A DNA stretch of 59,516 nucleotides from Actinomycetes bacterium (GCA_021806045.1 JAJZDI010000019.1:5262-64777), one strand, 5' to 3'. Shown: positions 27,959 through 37,299, numbered from the stretch's first letter. Translations and numbers: made by a program. Notes: generated from the sequence alone by a model not told the origin.

Positions 27959-28273
27959 ATGTTCGCCGTGATCCGCACCGGAGGGAAGCAGGAGCGCGTG
28001 GCCGAAGGCCAGCGGCTCCAGGTCGAATTGCTGGGTGAGGAGCCCGGCTCCCAGGTCTCGTTCGACCCCGTGCTGGTCGTGGACGGTGAGACGGTCCTGG
28101 CGACGCCTGCCGCGTTGGCCGGGGCCACGGTGACCGCCCAGGTGGTGGGCGAGGCCCAGGGCCCGAAGGTCCGGGGTTTCACCTACAAGTCGAAGGCGAA
28201 CGAGCGCCGCCGGTGGGGTCACCGCCAGCGGTACTCGATGATCGAGATCACCTCCATCACGACCGCCGGCTGA
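27959..28273 (+). CDS. rplU: 50S ribosomal protein bL21
   Basis: A 104-residue L21 beginning MFAVIRTGGKQERVAEGQ, with the conserved C-terminal FTYKSKANERRRWGHRQ for 23S rRNA contact. Length is normal. TAAGCT, containing the rne stop codon, ends nine bases before the ATG. With no Shine-Dalgarno in between, a short-leader promoter is likely in addition to read-through from rne. Confidence 0.97.
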   Translation: MFAVIRTGGKQERVAEGQRLQVELLGEEPGSQVSFDPVLVVDGETVLATPAALAGATVTAQVVGEAQGPKVRGFTYKSKANERRRWGHRQRYSMIEITSITTAG

Positions 28274-28300
28274 GCGGTCGGACCCGGCAAGGAGCACACG

Positions 28301-28552
28301 ATGTCCAAGACCAAGGGCGGCGGCTCGACCCGCAACGGCCGCGACTCCAACGCACAGCGGCTCGGCGTCAAGGCGTTCGGGGGGACCGATGTCCGGGCAG
28401 GCGCCATCCTGGTGCGCCAGCGCGGCACCAAGTTCCACCCCGGTGCCAACGTCGGCCGGGGCGGCGACGACACCCTCTTCGCCCTTCAGGACGGCACCGT
28501 CCGGTTCGCCGTCCGCAAGGGTCGCAAGCTGGTCGACATCGTCACGGACTGA
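28301..28552 (+). CDS. rpmA: 50S ribosomal protein bL27
   Basis: An 83-residue L27. It has [19 protein letters not shown] near the N-terminus, which reaches toward the peptidyl transferase centre, and QRGTKFHPG in the middle. AAGGAG lies upstream of ATG 28301. The N-terminus has no cleavable extension of the Firmicutes type. It is the last gene of the rplU-rpmA pair and is followed by a GC-rich hairpin. Confidence 0.97.
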   Translation: MSKTKGGGSTRNGRDSNAQRLGVKAFGGTDVRAGAILVRQRGTKFHPGANVGRGGDDTLFALQDGTVRFAVRKGRKLVDIVTD

Positions 28553-28568
28553 CTCGTCACGGACTGAC

Positions 28569-28588
28569 CCCGCCGGCTGGCCGGCGGG
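28569..28588 (+). terminator. GC-rich hairpin ending rplU-rpmA
   Basis: CCCGCCGGC (28569-28577) is followed after TG by its exact complement GCCGGCGGG (28580-28588), 16 bases after the rpmA stop. There is no T-tract, as is common in GC-rich Actinobacteria. Confidence 0.6.
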
Positions 28589-28635
28589 TCGTACCGCCGG
28601 AGCATGGCGAACGACCCGTCACGGGGTGGCTTCAG

Positions 28636-28863
28636 ACCCTTGCATCGGACTGCCCGAGGGCGCACCATTGAATTGAGGGAAACCCGGAATCACCGGAGGA
28701 ACCTCGAGGGAGGTGAGTCCACCGGGCTGGTGATTGCAACGGAGGACAGCCAGACGGTCCCCACCGGGTCGCAGCTGTGAAGCTGCTTCGGTAGAGCCGG
28801 GTCGAGGACCGTCGAACCCAGCAGGACGAGCCCGGCGCCGTCGTTACCGATGAGGCGCCGGGC
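28636..28863 (+). ncRNA. Candidate structured noncoding RNA of unknown family
   Basis: This is the only gene-free stretch over 300 bases (28553-28931). Perfect helices are visible: TTGC 28640-28643 with 28736-28739; AATCACC 28688-28694 with 28729-28735; ACCTC 28701-28705 with 28710-28714; GACGGTCC 28753-28760 with 28806-28813; and GCAGCT 28771-28776 with 28781-28786 closing a GTGA loop. CCCGG at 28683-28687 could pair with CCGGG at 28722-28726, forming a pseudoknot. A 10-bp hairpin at 28830-28863 would end the transcript. The GNRA-type loop favours the plus strand. It does not match the RNase P, tmRNA, SRP, 6S, T-box, cobalamin or c-di-GMP motifs I know. It could be a leader of the phosphatase gene or an independent RNA. 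Confidence 0.5.
28830..28863 (+). terminator. Terminator-like hairpin at the 3' end of the candidate RNA
   Basis: GCCCGGCGCC (28830-28839) pairs perfectly with GGCGCCGGGC (28854-28863) around a 14-base loop, followed by GTTCTG. Ten consecutive GC pairs make a strong stop for a transcript coming from 28.63 kb, or an attenuator for the downstream phosphatase. Confidence 0.5.
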
Positions 28864-28931
28864 GTTCTGCCGTCAGGGGCCGATCGGCGCAGGCGTAGGC
28901 TGGCCGGTGTGCGCGACCCGGGGGAGGGGCG

Positions 28932-29738
28932 ATGCACCTCACCCCGGGAGGACCGATGGCCATCGACGATGCCGCCGCTGCACCGCTGCGTGCGGCGGTG
29001 CCCCGCCAGGTGACCCTGGAGGGCTGCGTCAACTTCCGGGAGGTCGCCGGCTACGAGGTGACGGGCGGGGGCCGGCTCCGGTCAGGGCGCCTCTTCCGGT
29101 CCGACGGCCTGGGGCGCTTGACGCCAGGCGACATGGGCGTGGTCCGGGCCCTGGGCCTGCGGACCGTGATCGACCTCCGGACCGAGGGCGAGGCCACCGA
29201 GGGCGGGACGTTCCCCGTGGCCGAGGTCCCGGTCGAGCTCCACTCGTTCCCGCTGATGGACGTGTTGCCGGCCGCAGACGAGCTGCCGTCGTGGGGGGAT
29301 CCCGGCTTCGTGGCCGGGCGCTACCTGGCCATGGTGGAGGCGGGCGGGGACATGCTGGGTGACGTGGTGCGGGTGCTGGCCGGGGAGGGAGCAACCCCGG
29401 CGGTCGTCCACTGCAGTGCGGGTAAGGACCGGACAGGTGTGGTCGTGGCCGTGGTCCTGGGGATGGTCGGGGTTCCCAGTGAGGTCATCGTCGCCGACTA
29501 CGCCCGCTCGGCCAGCGCCATGCCCTCGCTGCTGGAGCGGCTGATGGCCGATCACCCCGAGGCGTCCGGCGCCGTCGCCGCCTACGCCCCGGCCATCCTC
29601 CATGCCGAGCCGGACACCATGCGGACCTTCGTCACGCTGGTCGAGCGACGGTTCGGCGGATGGGCGGGCCTGACCCGGAAGCTCGGTGTCGACGATGCGG
29701 TGGACGCACTCAGCCAGGCGTTGGTGGACCGCGCCTGA
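28932..29738 (+). CDS. Tyrosine-phosphatase-like protein (MptpB/Y_phosphatase3 type)
   Basis: A 268-residue protein with the cysteine phosphatase P-loop HCSAGKDRTG (Cys about residue 161) and the N-terminal NFREVAGYEV and GRLFRSDGLGRL motifs shared by the MptpB-type tyrosine/lipid phosphatases. The DLRTEGEA segment supplies a conserved Asp-Leu-Arg. The substrate may be phosphotyrosine or a phosphoinositide. Both ATG 28932 and ATG 28956 have a G-rich ribosome site four bases upstream, so the first eight residues are uncertain. It lies directly after the candidate structured RNA and converges on the glycine-rich surface gene. Confidence 0.87.
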   Translation: MHLTPGGPMAIDDAAAAPLRAAVPRQVTLEGCVNFREVAGYEVTGGGRLRSGRLFRSDGLGRLTPGDMGVVRALGLRTVIDLRTEGEATEGGTFPVAEVPVELHSFPLMDVLPAADELPSWGDPGFVAGRYLAMVEAGGDMLGDVVRVLAGEGATPAVVHCSAGKDRTGVVVAVVLGMVGVPSEVIVADYARSASAMPSLLERLMADHPEASGAVAAYAPAILHAEPDTMRTFVTLVERRFGGWAGLTRKLGVDDAVDALSQALVDRA

Positions 29739-29753
29739 CCCGTTGGCCGGGCA

Positions 29754-29769
29754 GGGCCGGCACCGGCCC
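29754..29769. terminator. Bidirectional hairpin between convergent genes
   Basis: GGGCCGG (29754-29760), CA, then the perfect complement CCGGCCC (29763-29769). It lies in the 37-base gap between the phosphatase stop and the glycine-rich gene stop, so it can serve both transcripts. Confidence 0.55.
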
Positions 29770-29775
29770 GAAGCG

Positions 29776-30777
29776 TCAGTTCAGGCGCTGGAAGCGACGG
29801 CGGAACACGCTGACCCCGGCGAAGCCCACACCGGCCAGGACGGCGAGACCCAGGCCGCCCACGGCACCCGTGGGCAGGCTCACCGGCTGCACGGTGAAGA
29901 CGAGAGAGCTGGCCGAGCCGTCTCCCGGGTGCGACGACGAGGTCGCCACGCCGGTTGCGCCGGCGACGACCCACGTGGAGCCGCCACCGCCACCGCCACC
30001 GCCACCGCAGACGCCGGCATCGCCACCACCGGCGCCACCGGTGAACCCGCCGCCGCCGCCGCCGCTACCCGAGGCGAGGAAGTCCGACGCCCCGGCTCCG
30101 CCGTTGGCGGGAGCGCTGCTGCCGTTGACCCCGCCCGAGCCGCCGGACGCGCCCACCAGCCAGCCGGCGCCCTTGGATCCGTTCGATCCGCTTGGCCCGT
30201 TGCCCCCACCGGCCGACGCCGACGAGCCGGCACCCCCGGCGCCGCCGGAACCACCTGGCAGGAGCGGGCACGTCGACTCACCGCCGCCGCCACCACCGCC
30301 GGCCACGACCAGGATGTCCGAGGTCGGGGTGGCCGGCGTGCACGACGCCCCGGCGCACAGCGCGCTGGCTGCGCCGCCGCCACCGCCGCCGGAACCTCCG
30401 TTCCCGCCGGCAGCGAACCCGTGCCCGCCCGAGCCGCTACCGGTTCCGCTCCCGGCGCAGCCGATGACGAGCGTGAGGGGCTCGCCCGACGTCACCGGGA
30501 TGGTGGCGGTCACCGTGCCCCCCGTGCCCCCATCGCCCGGGGAGGCCGAGAGGAGGGTGCCGTGCCCGCTGGCGCCCGATCCGCCGGCGATCGTCAGGGT
30601 GACGGACGTGGCGTCAGGAGGAGCGGTGAGGGCGTGTGCCGTGCCACAACCGGTCGGTGCGGGCACCGTCACGTCCAGGGTGGCGGCGCCGGCAGGGGTC
30701 GCCGGCAGCACGACGACGGCCGCGCCGACGGCCAGCGCCAAGGCGGCGCCGGGCACCAACAGGTGGGACTTGCGCAT
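29776..30777 (-). CDS. Glycine-rich surface protein with signal peptide and C-terminal membrane anchor
   Basis: A 333-residue protein starting at ATG 30777, with GGGGAGAG upstream. Residues 1-32 are a signal peptide (KSHLLVPGAALALAVGAAVVV...AGAA). A short beta-like domain follows (TLDVTVPAPTGCGTA...VTLTIAGGSG), then about 200 residues with long Gly/Ser runs and scattered Cys. It ends in a hydrophobic helix (about 305-325) and FRRRFQRLN, a membrane anchor with positive stop-transfer. No LPXTG is seen. Similar glycine-rich proteins are thought to be surface or adhesive components; the function here is unknown. Confidence 0.8.
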   Translation of the reverse strand: MRKSHLLVPGAALALAVGAAVVVLPATPAGAATLDVTVPAPTGCGTAHALTAPPDATSVTLTIAGGSGASGHGTLLSASPGDGGTGGTVTATIPVTSGEPLTLVIGCAGSGTGSGSGGHGFAAGGNGGSGGGGGGAASALCAGASCTPATPTSDILVVAGGGGGGGESTCPLLPGGSGGAGGAGSSASAGGGNGPSGSNGSKGAGWLVGASGGSGGVNGSSAPANGGAGASDFLASGSGGGGGGFTGGAGGGDAGVCGGGGGGGGGSTWVVAGATGVATSSSHPGDGSASSLVFTVQPVSLPTGAVGGLGLAVLAGVGFAGVSVFRRRFQRLN

Positions 30778-30999
30778 CGAGACTCTCCCCGTGTGATCGG
30801 ACCGGCGCGGTCGCGCGCGCAGGTCACCGGGGTGTTGTACCACGGGTAGCCCCCGGTGGGAAGGCTTCGGCGCCGGATCTTGCCCCAGGTCAGACCGGAT
30901 GTCACGGGGCGTGTCGATGGGTGCGCGGCGAGTGGGTTTCTGGACCGTTCCGGGGTGCCGGACGAGGTGGGGACCGCCCGGCTGCGACCTGTCGATCGG

Positions 31000-31005
31000 T
31001 AGGAT
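31000..31005 (+). promoter_or_regulatory. -10 box of obgE (leaderless)
   Basis: TAGGAT ends exactly six bases before the ATG at 31012, with no Shine-Dalgarno in between. It would drive obgE and the coupled proB. Confidence 0.55.
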
Positions 31006-31011
31006 CGGGCG

Positions 31012-32310
31012 ATGTCCGCGTTCGTCGACGAGGCCCAACTCCATGCCAAGGCGGGTGACGGGGGCGCGGGCGCGGTGGCCTTCCGCCGTGAGGCCCACGT
31101 CGACCGGGGAGGGCCGGACGGCGGAGACGGGGGGCGGGGGGGCGACGTCTGGCTGGTGGCGTCGTCGAACGTGTCGTCCCTGCTCGGGTTCCGCGACCAT
31201 CCCCACCGCCGGGCCGGCAACGGCACCCACGGTGCCGGGAAGAAGCGGCACGGTGCGCGCGGCGCCGACCTCGACGTGCCTGTGCCCGTAGGCACCCGGG
31301 TGCGCGACGGGGCGGGGGCCATCGTGGCCGATCTGGCCTCGGCCGGAGACCGGTGGCTGGCGGCGGAGGGCGGCAGGGGTGGACGGGGTAACGCCCGCTT
31401 CCTTTCGAACCGCCGCCGGGCGCCGTCGTTCGCAGAGCAGGGCGAGCCCGGCGAGGAGCACTGGTACGACCTGGACCTGGCCCTGGTGGCCGATGTCGCC
31501 CTGGTCGGGTTCCCCAACGTGGGGAAGAGCACGCTCATTTCCCGGATCTCGGCGGCCCGGCCGAAGATCGCCGACTACCCCTTCACCACCCTCGAGCCCA
31601 ACCTGGGGGTGGTCCGTACCGGGGAGACGGACCTCGTGGTGGCCGATGTCCCCGGCCTGGTGGAGGGGGCAGCCGACGGTCGTGGCCTCGGGCACCGGTT
31701 CCTGCGCCATGTGACGCGGGCGCGGGTCCTGGTGGTCATGCTGGACCTGTCGCCCGCCGCCCCGGCGGACCCGGCCGACCAGGAGCGCGTCCTCCTCGAC
31801 GAGCTCGGCCGCTACGAGCCCGAGCTGCTCCGGCGCCCCCGGGTGATGGTGGGGTCCAAAGCCGATGTCGCCGACCCGGCGGATGGAGCGCGTCCGGCCT
31901 CGGTCGTGCTGGAGATCTCGTCGGTGACGGGCAGGGGGGTCGACCAGCTGGTCGGCATCCTGGCCGAGCGGGTCCAGACCGCCCGCCAGGCCGCCGCGTC
32001 CACCTCGGCCGGCACCGTCCTCCATCGTCCCGAAGCCTCCGGCTTCACGGTGGTTGCGGTCGGTCCCGGGCACTTCGAGGTCGAAGGGCGCTCTGCCCGC
32101 CGAGCCGTGGCCGTGAGTGATCTCACCTCGGACGAGGCGGCCTCGTTCGTCGCCGGCCGCCTGGCCCGGATGGGGGTCGACCGTGCCCTGGCGCGGGCCG
32201 GGGCCCGGGATGGCGACCTGGTCACCATCGGGGACCTGACCTTCACCTGGCACCGCGACCAGGCCGAGTACACAGGCGAGCCCCCCGCCCGCCGCCGGAG
32301 CCGGGCATGA
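31012..32310 (+). CDS. obgE: Obg-family GTPase
   Basis: A 432-residue Obg GTPase for 50S maturation and growth control. The glycine-rich Obg fold covers residues 1-158 (GDGGAGAVAFRREAH, GGRGGRGNARF). The G domain has G1 GFPNVGKST (about 164), G2 region YPFTT and G3 DVPGLVEGA. A C-terminal OCT domain starts near 345. The G4 motif reads GSKAD rather than NKxD, so guanine recognition uses Ser in place of Asn. The stop overlaps proB by 4 bases. The start is set by the -10 box at -12 to -7. Confidence 0.95.
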   Translation: MSAFVDEAQLHAKAGDGGAGAVAFRREAHVDRGGPDGGDGGRGGDVWLVASSNVSSLLGFRDHPHRRAGNGTHGAGKKRHGARGADLDVPVPVGTRVRDGAGAIVADLASAGDRWLAAEGGRGGRGNARFLSNRRRAPSFAEQGEPGEEHWYDLDLALVADVALVGFPNVGKSTLISRISAARPKIADYPFTTLEPNLGVVRTGETDLVVADVPGLVEGAADGRGLGHRFLRHVTRARVLVVMLDLSPAAPADPADQERVLLDELGRYEPELLRRPRVMVGSKADVADPADGARPASVVLEISSVTGRGVDQLVGILAERVQTARQAAASTSAGTVLHRPEASGFTVVAVGPGHFEVEGRSARRAVAVSDLTSDEAASFVAGRLARMGVDRALARAGARDGDLVTIGDLTFTWHRDQAEYTGEPPARRRSRA

Positions 32311-33449
32311 GTTCGGCGGGGGACGGGCGGGACGCGCCGGGCCGATCGGCGCGCCGGGTGGTGGTGAAGGTCGGCTCCTCGTCGGTCACCACGCCCGCCG
32401 GCGACGTCGACGTGGAGACCATCGGCCGCCTGGCGGCCGATGTGGCCGAGGTGGTGGCGGCGGGGAGCGTCGCCGTGGTGGTCAGCTCGGGCGCCATCGC
32501 CGCCGGCTGGTCCAGCCTCGCCCCCGGCGCACCCCGACCCGGGGACCCGGCCACCCTCCAGGCGGTGGCCGCCCTCGGTCAGCACCGGCTGATGACCGAG
32601 TGGCACGGCGCCTTCGCCGCCGCCGGCCTCCTGGCGGGCCAGGTGCTGCTGGCACCGCTGGACTTCGTCCACCGCAGCCAGTACGTGCACGCCCGGCGGG
32701 CCCTGGCCAAGCTGCTCGATCTGGGCGTGGTCCCGGTGGTGAACGAGAACGACGTGGTGGCCGACGAGGAGATCCGCTTCGGGGACAACGACCGGCTGGC
32801 CGCCCTGGTCGCCCACCTGATCGACGCCGACCTCCTCGTGCTCCTGACCGACACCGCCGGCCTGTTCACCGGCGATCCCAGGCGCACGGCGGGCGCCGCC
32901 CTGATCGAGGAGGTGGCCGAGATCGACCGGGAGCTCGAGCGGGTGGCCGGTGGCGCGGGGACCGACGTCGGCAGCGGCGGGATGGCGTCGAAGCTGGCGG
33001 CGGCCAAGATGGCCACCTGGTCGGGCGTGGAGACGGTGATCGCCGACGCGTCACGTCCTGGCGTGGTCGGCCAGGCGGTGGCCGGACGGGCGGGGATCGG
33101 CACCCGCTTCCGCCCCCGCCCCCGGCGGATGGCCGCCCGCAAGCTGTGGATCGCCTTCGCGGTGGGGTCGGCCGGGACCATCGAGGTCGACGAGGGCGCC
33201 CGGCGGGCACTGGTTGAGCGGGGGACCTCCCTGCTCGCCGCCGGGGTGGTGGGGGTGCGGGGCGAGTTCGGCCCCGACGATCCCGTCGACGTGGCCACGC
33301 CCGGAGGACCGGCCTTCGCCCGGGGGCTGGTCCGCTACGGTGCCGACCGCCTGGCCGGCGGCGGATGGCGGTCGAGGGGGGACGGGACGGGGGACGGGCC
33401 GTCGGTGGTCATCCACCGGGACGACCTCGTGATCCTGTCCGGGTTGTGA
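32307..33449 (+). CDS. proB: Glutamate 5-kinase
   Basis: A 380-residue enzyme for the first step of proline synthesis, phosphorylating glutamate. The amino-acid-kinase domain covers about 17-265: [29 protein letters not shown] and [12 protein letters not shown], with the substrate loop [15 protein letters not shown] near 223. A PUA domain follows from about 285. Feedback inhibition by proline is a family property. The ATG overlaps the obgE stop (ATGA). proA follows after 73 bases. Confidence 0.96.
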   Translation: MSSAGDGRDAPGRSARRVVVKVGSSSVTTPAGDVDVETIGRLAADVAEVVAAGSVAVVVSSGAIAAGWSSLAPGAPRPGDPATLQAVAALGQHRLMTEWHGAFAAAGLLAGQVLLAPLDFVHRSQYVHARRALAKLLDLGVVPVVNENDVVADEEIRFGDNDRLAALVAHLIDADLLVLLTDTAGLFTGDPRRTAGAALIEEVAEIDRELERVAGGAGTDVGSGGMASKLAAAKMATWSGVETVIADASRPGVVGQAVAGRAGIGTRFRPRPRRMAARKLWIAFAVGSAGTIEVDEGARRALVERGTSLLAAGVVGVRGEFGPDDPVDVATPGGPAFARGLVRYGADRLAGGGWRSRGDGTGDGPSVVIHRDDLVILSGL

Positions 33450-33510
33450 CGGCTTCGCCGCCGCGGGCGGCGGGCGGGCCCGCCGGGATCGGGTGCCAGG
33501 GGCCGGGCGG

Positions 33511-33516
33511 TACGCT
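33511..33516 (+). promoter_or_regulatory. -10 box of proA (leaderless)
   Basis: TACGCT ends exactly six bases before GTG 33523. It gives proA its own transcript within the proline cluster and supports the GTG start. Confidence 0.5.
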
Positions 33517-33522
33517 ACCGGC

Positions 33523-34812
33523 GTGACATCTCGAGCCCAACCGACCGCGCACGGTGGTGACGGCGACCACCAGCCCGATCTGGGGGCCCTCGGCGCTGCG
33601 GCGAAGGCCGCGTCCCGGGCCGTGGCCCGATCGTCGGCCGCGGCGCGGGACGAGGCGCTGCGGCTGGCCGCCGACCTGCTCGAGGAGGACACCGCCCTCG
33701 TTCTCGAGGCAAACCGCTCCGACGTGGAGCGGGCCCGGGCGGGCGGGATGGAAGCGACGGCCCTGGACCGTTTGACCCTGACCGAGGCGCGCATCGCGTC
33801 GATGGCCGGCGGGTTGCGCCAGGTGGCGGGGCTCGTCGACCCCGTCGGCCAGGTGGTGGGCGGCTGGATCCGGCCGAACGGGCTGCGCGTCCGCCGGGTC
33901 CGGGTGCCGCTGGGCGTGGTCGGGGTCATCTACGAGAACCGCCCCAACGTGACCAGTGACGCCGCCGGTCTGTGCCTGAAGGCGGGCAACGCCGTCCTCC
34001 TCCGGGGATCCTCCTCCGCGCTGGCCTCGAACATCGCCGTGGCCGACCGGTTGCGGGCGGCCCTGGCCAAGGCGGGCCTGCCCGCCGATGCGGTCGGGCT
34101 GGTGACCGACATCACCAGGGAGGCGGCGGTCGACTTCATGCGGATGCGGGGGGTGATCGACTGCCTGGTCCCCCGGGGCGGTCCCGATCTCATCGCCACG
34201 GTCCGGGAGCACGCCACCGTCCCCTACGTGGAGGACGGCGACGGGAACTGCCACGTCTACGTCGACCGGGCCGCCGACCTCGACATGGCCGAGCGCATCG
34301 TGGTGAACGCCAAGACGCAGCGGCCCGGGGTGTGCAACGCCGCCGAGACGCTCCTCGTCCACCGGGACGTCGCCGGTGAATTCCTCCCACGTGTGGCGGC
34401 CGCCCTCAGCGGCGTCGAGCTCGTGGGCGACGATCGGGCCCGGGCGCTGGTGCCGGCCATGGCGCCCGCCACCGAGGACGACTTCGCCACGGAGTTCCTC
34501 CGACTGCGCCTGGCCGTGGGCGTCGTCGACGACGTGGGTGCCGCCATCGACCACATCGCCCGCTTCGGCACCGGGCACTCGGAGGCCATCGTGACCATGG
34601 ACCTGCCCACCGCCACCCGGTTCACAACCGAGGTGGACGCAGCCGCCGTGCTCGTCAACGCGTCGACGCGCTTCATCGACGGGGAGGAGCTCGGCCTGGG
34701 GGCGGAGATCGGCATCTCCACCCAGAAGCTCCACGCCCGGGGCCCGATGGGCCTGGAGGCCCTCACCAGCGTCCGCTTCGTCGTGGAGGGCGACGGGCAG
34801 GTGCGGCAGTGA
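33523..34812 (+). CDS. proA: Gamma-glutamyl phosphate reductase
   Basis: A 429-residue NADPH-dependent reductase for the second step of proline synthesis. Motifs are [16 protein letters not shown] (about 129-144), [15 protein letters not shown] and the catalytic Cys in [13 protein letters not shown] (about residue 273). [20 protein letters not shown] is the family signature near the C-terminus. The start is GTG 33523 because of the -10 box; an upstream in-frame GTG at 33493 would add ten residues. The stop overlaps the following ATPase gene by 4 bases, coupling proline synthesis to an apparently unrelated chaperone-like module. Confidence 0.95.
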   Translation: MTSRAQPTAHGGDGDHQPDLGALGAAAKAASRAVARSSAAARDEALRLAADLLEEDTALVLEANRSDVERARAGGMEATALDRLTLTEARIASMAGGLRQVAGLVDPVGQVVGGWIRPNGLRVRRVRVPLGVVGVIYENRPNVTSDAAGLCLKAGNAVLLRGSSSALASNIAVADRLRAALAKAGLPADAVGLVTDITREAAVDFMRMRGVIDCLVPRGGPDLIATVREHATVPYVEDGDGNCHVYVDRAADLDMAERIVVNAKTQRPGVCNAAETLLVHRDVAGEFLPRVAAALSGVELVGDDRARALVPAMAPATEDDFATEFLRLRLAVGVVDDVGAAIDHIARFGTGHSEAIVTMDLPTATRFTTEVDAAAVLVNASTRFIDGEELGLGAEIGISTQKLHARGPMGLEALTSVRFVVEGDGQVRQ

Positions 34813-35726
34813 CCGGGCCGGGCTCCCTGCCCGTGACCGGCTTCCCCGAGCCGGGCCCACCCCGGTTCGAGTCGATCGCCGCCGTGCGGACCGGCCTGGC
34901 CGGCATCGACTACCTGGCCGACGAGGGGATCGCCGGTGTCGTCTACCTGGCCGACCGGTTGGCCAAGCCCGTCCTGGTGGAAGGACCCGCCGGCACGGGC
35001 AAGACCGAGCTGGCCAAGTCGGTGGCCCGGCTCACGGGCAGCCGGCTCATCCGCCTCCAGTGCTACGAGGGGCTGGACGAGTCGAAGGCCCTCTACGAGT
35101 GGAACTACAAGAAGCAGCTCCTGCGCATCCAGGCCGAGAGCGGCCGTGGGTGGGAGGAGCTGGAGGAGGACATCTTCTCCGAGGACTTCCTCCTGCCCCG
35201 GCCCCTCCTCGAGGCCATCCGGTCCCCCGAGCCGGTCGTGCTGCTGATCGACGAGGTGGACCGGGTGGAGCTGGAGACCGAGGCCCTCCTGCTGGAGGTG
35301 CTCTCCGAGTACCAGGTGTCCATCCCCGAGCTGGGGACGGTGCGGGCCACCGGGATCCCGCTCGTCTTCCTCACGTCGAACAACACCCGCGAGCTGTCCG
35401 AGGCGCTGAAGCGCCGCTGCCTCTACCTCCACTTGGACTACCCCGACGTCGAGCGCGAGCGGGCCATCGTCCTTGCCCGGGTGCCGGGCATCGGTGCCGA
35501 CCTGGCCGACCAGATCGCCCGGATCGTGCGCTCCATCCGCAGCCTGGAGCTGAAGAAGAGCCCCTCGGTCTCCGAGACGCTCGACTGGGCCCGGACCCTG
35601 GTCGTGCTGGGCGTCGAGTCGGTGGACGCGGACGTGGCCCGTGACACGCTGCACATCCTGTTGAAGTACCGGTCCGACATCGAACGCGCCGCCAAGGAGC
35701 TCGCCGGTGGTGCCGCCGGCACCTGA
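34809..35726 (+). CDS. MoxR-type AAA+ ATPase
   Basis: A 305-residue AAA+ protein with Walker [11 protein letters not shown] (about residue 60), Walker [11 protein letters not shown] (about 145) and sensor-1 [20 protein letters not shown]. MoxR ATPases team with VWA-domain proteins to insert metal cofactors or remodel enzymes, and the next gene is exactly such a VWA protein. The closest functional analogue by layout is CoxD-CoxE of CO dehydrogenase maturation, but no dehydrogenase genes are in the window. The GTG start overlaps proA (GTGA). Confidence 0.92.
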   Translation: MTGPGSLPVTGFPEPGPPRFESIAAVRTGLAGIDYLADEGIAGVVYLADRLAKPVLVEGPAGTGKTELAKSVARLTGSRLIRLQCYEGLDESKALYEWNYKKQLLRIQAESGRGWEELEEDIFSEDFLLPRPLLEAIRSPEPVVLLIDEVDRVELETEALLLEVLSEYQVSIPELGTVRATGIPLVFLTSNNTRELSEALKRRCLYLHLDYPDVERERAIVLARVPGIGADLADQIARIVRSIRSLELKKSPSVSETLDWARTLVVLGVESVDADVARDTLHILLKYRSDIERAAKELAGGAAGT

Positions 35727-37299
35727 CGGGCCGGGTGCGGGCGGCCCGCCCGCCGGCCCGCCCGTCGGGACGGCCGGCGACGGGGGCGGGTCGGCCATGA
35801 TCGCCGTGCTCGGCCGCTTCGTCGGCGAGCTGCGGGCGGCCGGCATCCCGGTGTCGATGACCGAGCACCTCGACGCGGCCGAGGTCCTGCGCCACATCCC
35901 CCTGGAGGACCGGCCCGCACTGAAGTCGGCGCTCGGCGCCGCCCTGGTCAAGTCCTCGGCGCACTGGCGGGCCTACGAGACGGCGTTCGAGGTGTACTTC
36001 GCCCTGCGGGGCGACGGGTACGCCATCGAGGGCGAGGCGGACGGCGAGCCCGGTTCGGGCGAGGACGCCGAAGGGCGGGCCGCCGGAGCCGGTGACGGCG
36101 GCCGGATGGGGCGCGGCCGTGGCTCGGCCGGTGGTGGAGGCCAGGGGATGACCGCCGAGGAGCTGGCCGCCATGCTGATGAACGCCCTCACCAGCGGGGA
36201 CGAGGCCATGATGGCGGCGGTGGCCCGCCAGGCCGTCGCCCGCTACGCCGGCATGGAGCCGGGCCGGCCGGTGGGGGGCACCTACTACCTCTACCGGACC
36301 CTGCGGAACCTCGACCTCGACGCCGTGCTGGAGCAACTGGTCGACGGGCGCCGCTCCGGCGACCGGGGCGGGCAGGACGGGGCGGAGGGCGGCGGCGGCG
36401 ACACGCCGCAGGCCGCGCTCACCCCGCTGGAGGAGCGCCTGGCCCGCGACGAGTTCCGGGCCCGTATCGACCTGCTGCGGCGGCAGATCGAGGATGAGAT
36501 CCGACGGCGCCTGGTCGCCGACCGGGGCAGCGAGGCCCTGGCCAAGTCGGTGCGCAAGCCCCTGCCGGAGGACATCGACGTGATGCACGCCACACGCGAC
36601 GAGCTGGTGGCCCTCCGTCGCGCCCTCCAGCCGCTGTCACGCAAGCTGGCCGTCCGCCTGGCCCGCAAGCGGCGCCACGGTCGCCGGGGACCGCTCGACT
36701 TCCGGAGCACGGTGCGGCACTCCCTGTCGACGGGCGGCGTGCCCGTCGAGCCCCGGTTCCGCTACCCGAGGCCGGCCAAGCCCGAGATCGTGGTGATCGC
36801 CGACATCTCGGGATCGGTGGCCTCGTTCGCCCGCTTCACCCTCCACCTGGTCCACGCCATCAGCGCCCAGTTCTCCAAGGTGCGCAGCTTCGTGTTCATC
36901 GACGGCATCGACGAGGTCACACGCTTCTTCGAGCACGCCGAGGACCCGGCCGAGGCGGTGCACCGGATCAACACGGAGGCCGACGTGGTGTGGGTGGACG
37001 GCCACTCGGACTACGGCCACGCACTGACCGTGTTCCTGGAGCGGTGGGGCGACGAGCTGACGCCCCGCACCAGCGTGCTGCTGCTCGGCGACGCCCGGAA
37101 CAACTACCACGCCTCACAGGCCTGGGTGGTGGGCGAGCTCGCCCGGCGGTCGCGTCACGTCTACTGGCTGAACCCGGAGCCCCGTGCCTACTGGAACTCG
37201 GGGGACTCCATCGTCGGGGAGTACGGCGCCCACTGCGAGGACGTGGTCGAGTGCCGCACCCTGCGCCAGCTCGAGCGGTTCGTCGGCGAGCTGGCGTGA
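35707..37299 (+). CDS. CoxE-like VWA domain protein
   Basis: A 530-residue protein beginning at GTG 35707, chosen because AAGGAG lies seven bases before it inside the ATPase gene; ATG 35797 would drop a 30-residue Pro/Gly-rich start. Residues 30-110 are helical (MIAVLGRFVGELRAAGIPVS). A Gly-rich linker follows, then a charged helical region. The VWA-like domain starts near 355, with MIDAS DISGS in VVIADISGS and LLLGDARNNY further on. It matches the COG3552/CoxE type. It is the expected partner of the preceding MoxR ATPase, and its stop overlaps the histidine phosphatase gene by 4 bases. Confidence 0.9.
   Translation: MVPPAPDGPGAGGPPAGPPVGTAGDGGGSAMIAVLGRFVGELRAAGIPVSMTEHLDAAEVLRHIPLEDRPALKSALGAALVKSSAHWRAYETAFEVYFALRGDGYAIEGEADGEPGSGEDAEGRAAGAGDGGRMGRGRGSAGGGGQGMTAEELAAMLMNALTSGDEAMMAAVARQAVARYAGMEPGRPVGGTYYLYRTLRNLDLDAVLEQLVDGRRSGDRGGQDGAEGGGGDTPQAALTPLEERLARDEFRARIDLLRRQIEDEIRRRLVADRGSEALAKSVRKPLPEDIDVMHATRDELVALRRALQPLSRKLAVRLARKRRHGRRGPLDFRSTVRHSLSTGGVPVEPRFRYPRPAKPEIVVIADISGSVASFARFTLHLVHAISAQFSKVRSFVFIDGIDEVTRFFEHAEDPAEAVHRINTEADVVWVDGHSDYGHALTVFLERWGDELTPRTSVLLLGDARNNYHASQAWVVGELARRSRHVYWLNPEPRAYWNSGDSIVGEYGAHCEDVVECRTLRQLERFVGELA

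Noticed and set aside
26618-28438. A minus-strand open frame of about 600 codons
   Set aside because: It is antisense to rne, rplU and rpmA; the translation is Gly/Val/Asp/Leu low complexity without motifs.
28660-28700. Group I intron
   Set aside because: Only a P-like segment is visible. Matching R and S elements, a splice context in a tRNA or gene, and a P7 helix are not seen.
28632-28937. A 101-codon minus-strand frame inside the candidate RNA region
   Set aside because: No ribosome site or domain, and an Arg/Ser/Pro-rich translation. The RNA helices explain the sequence constraints better.
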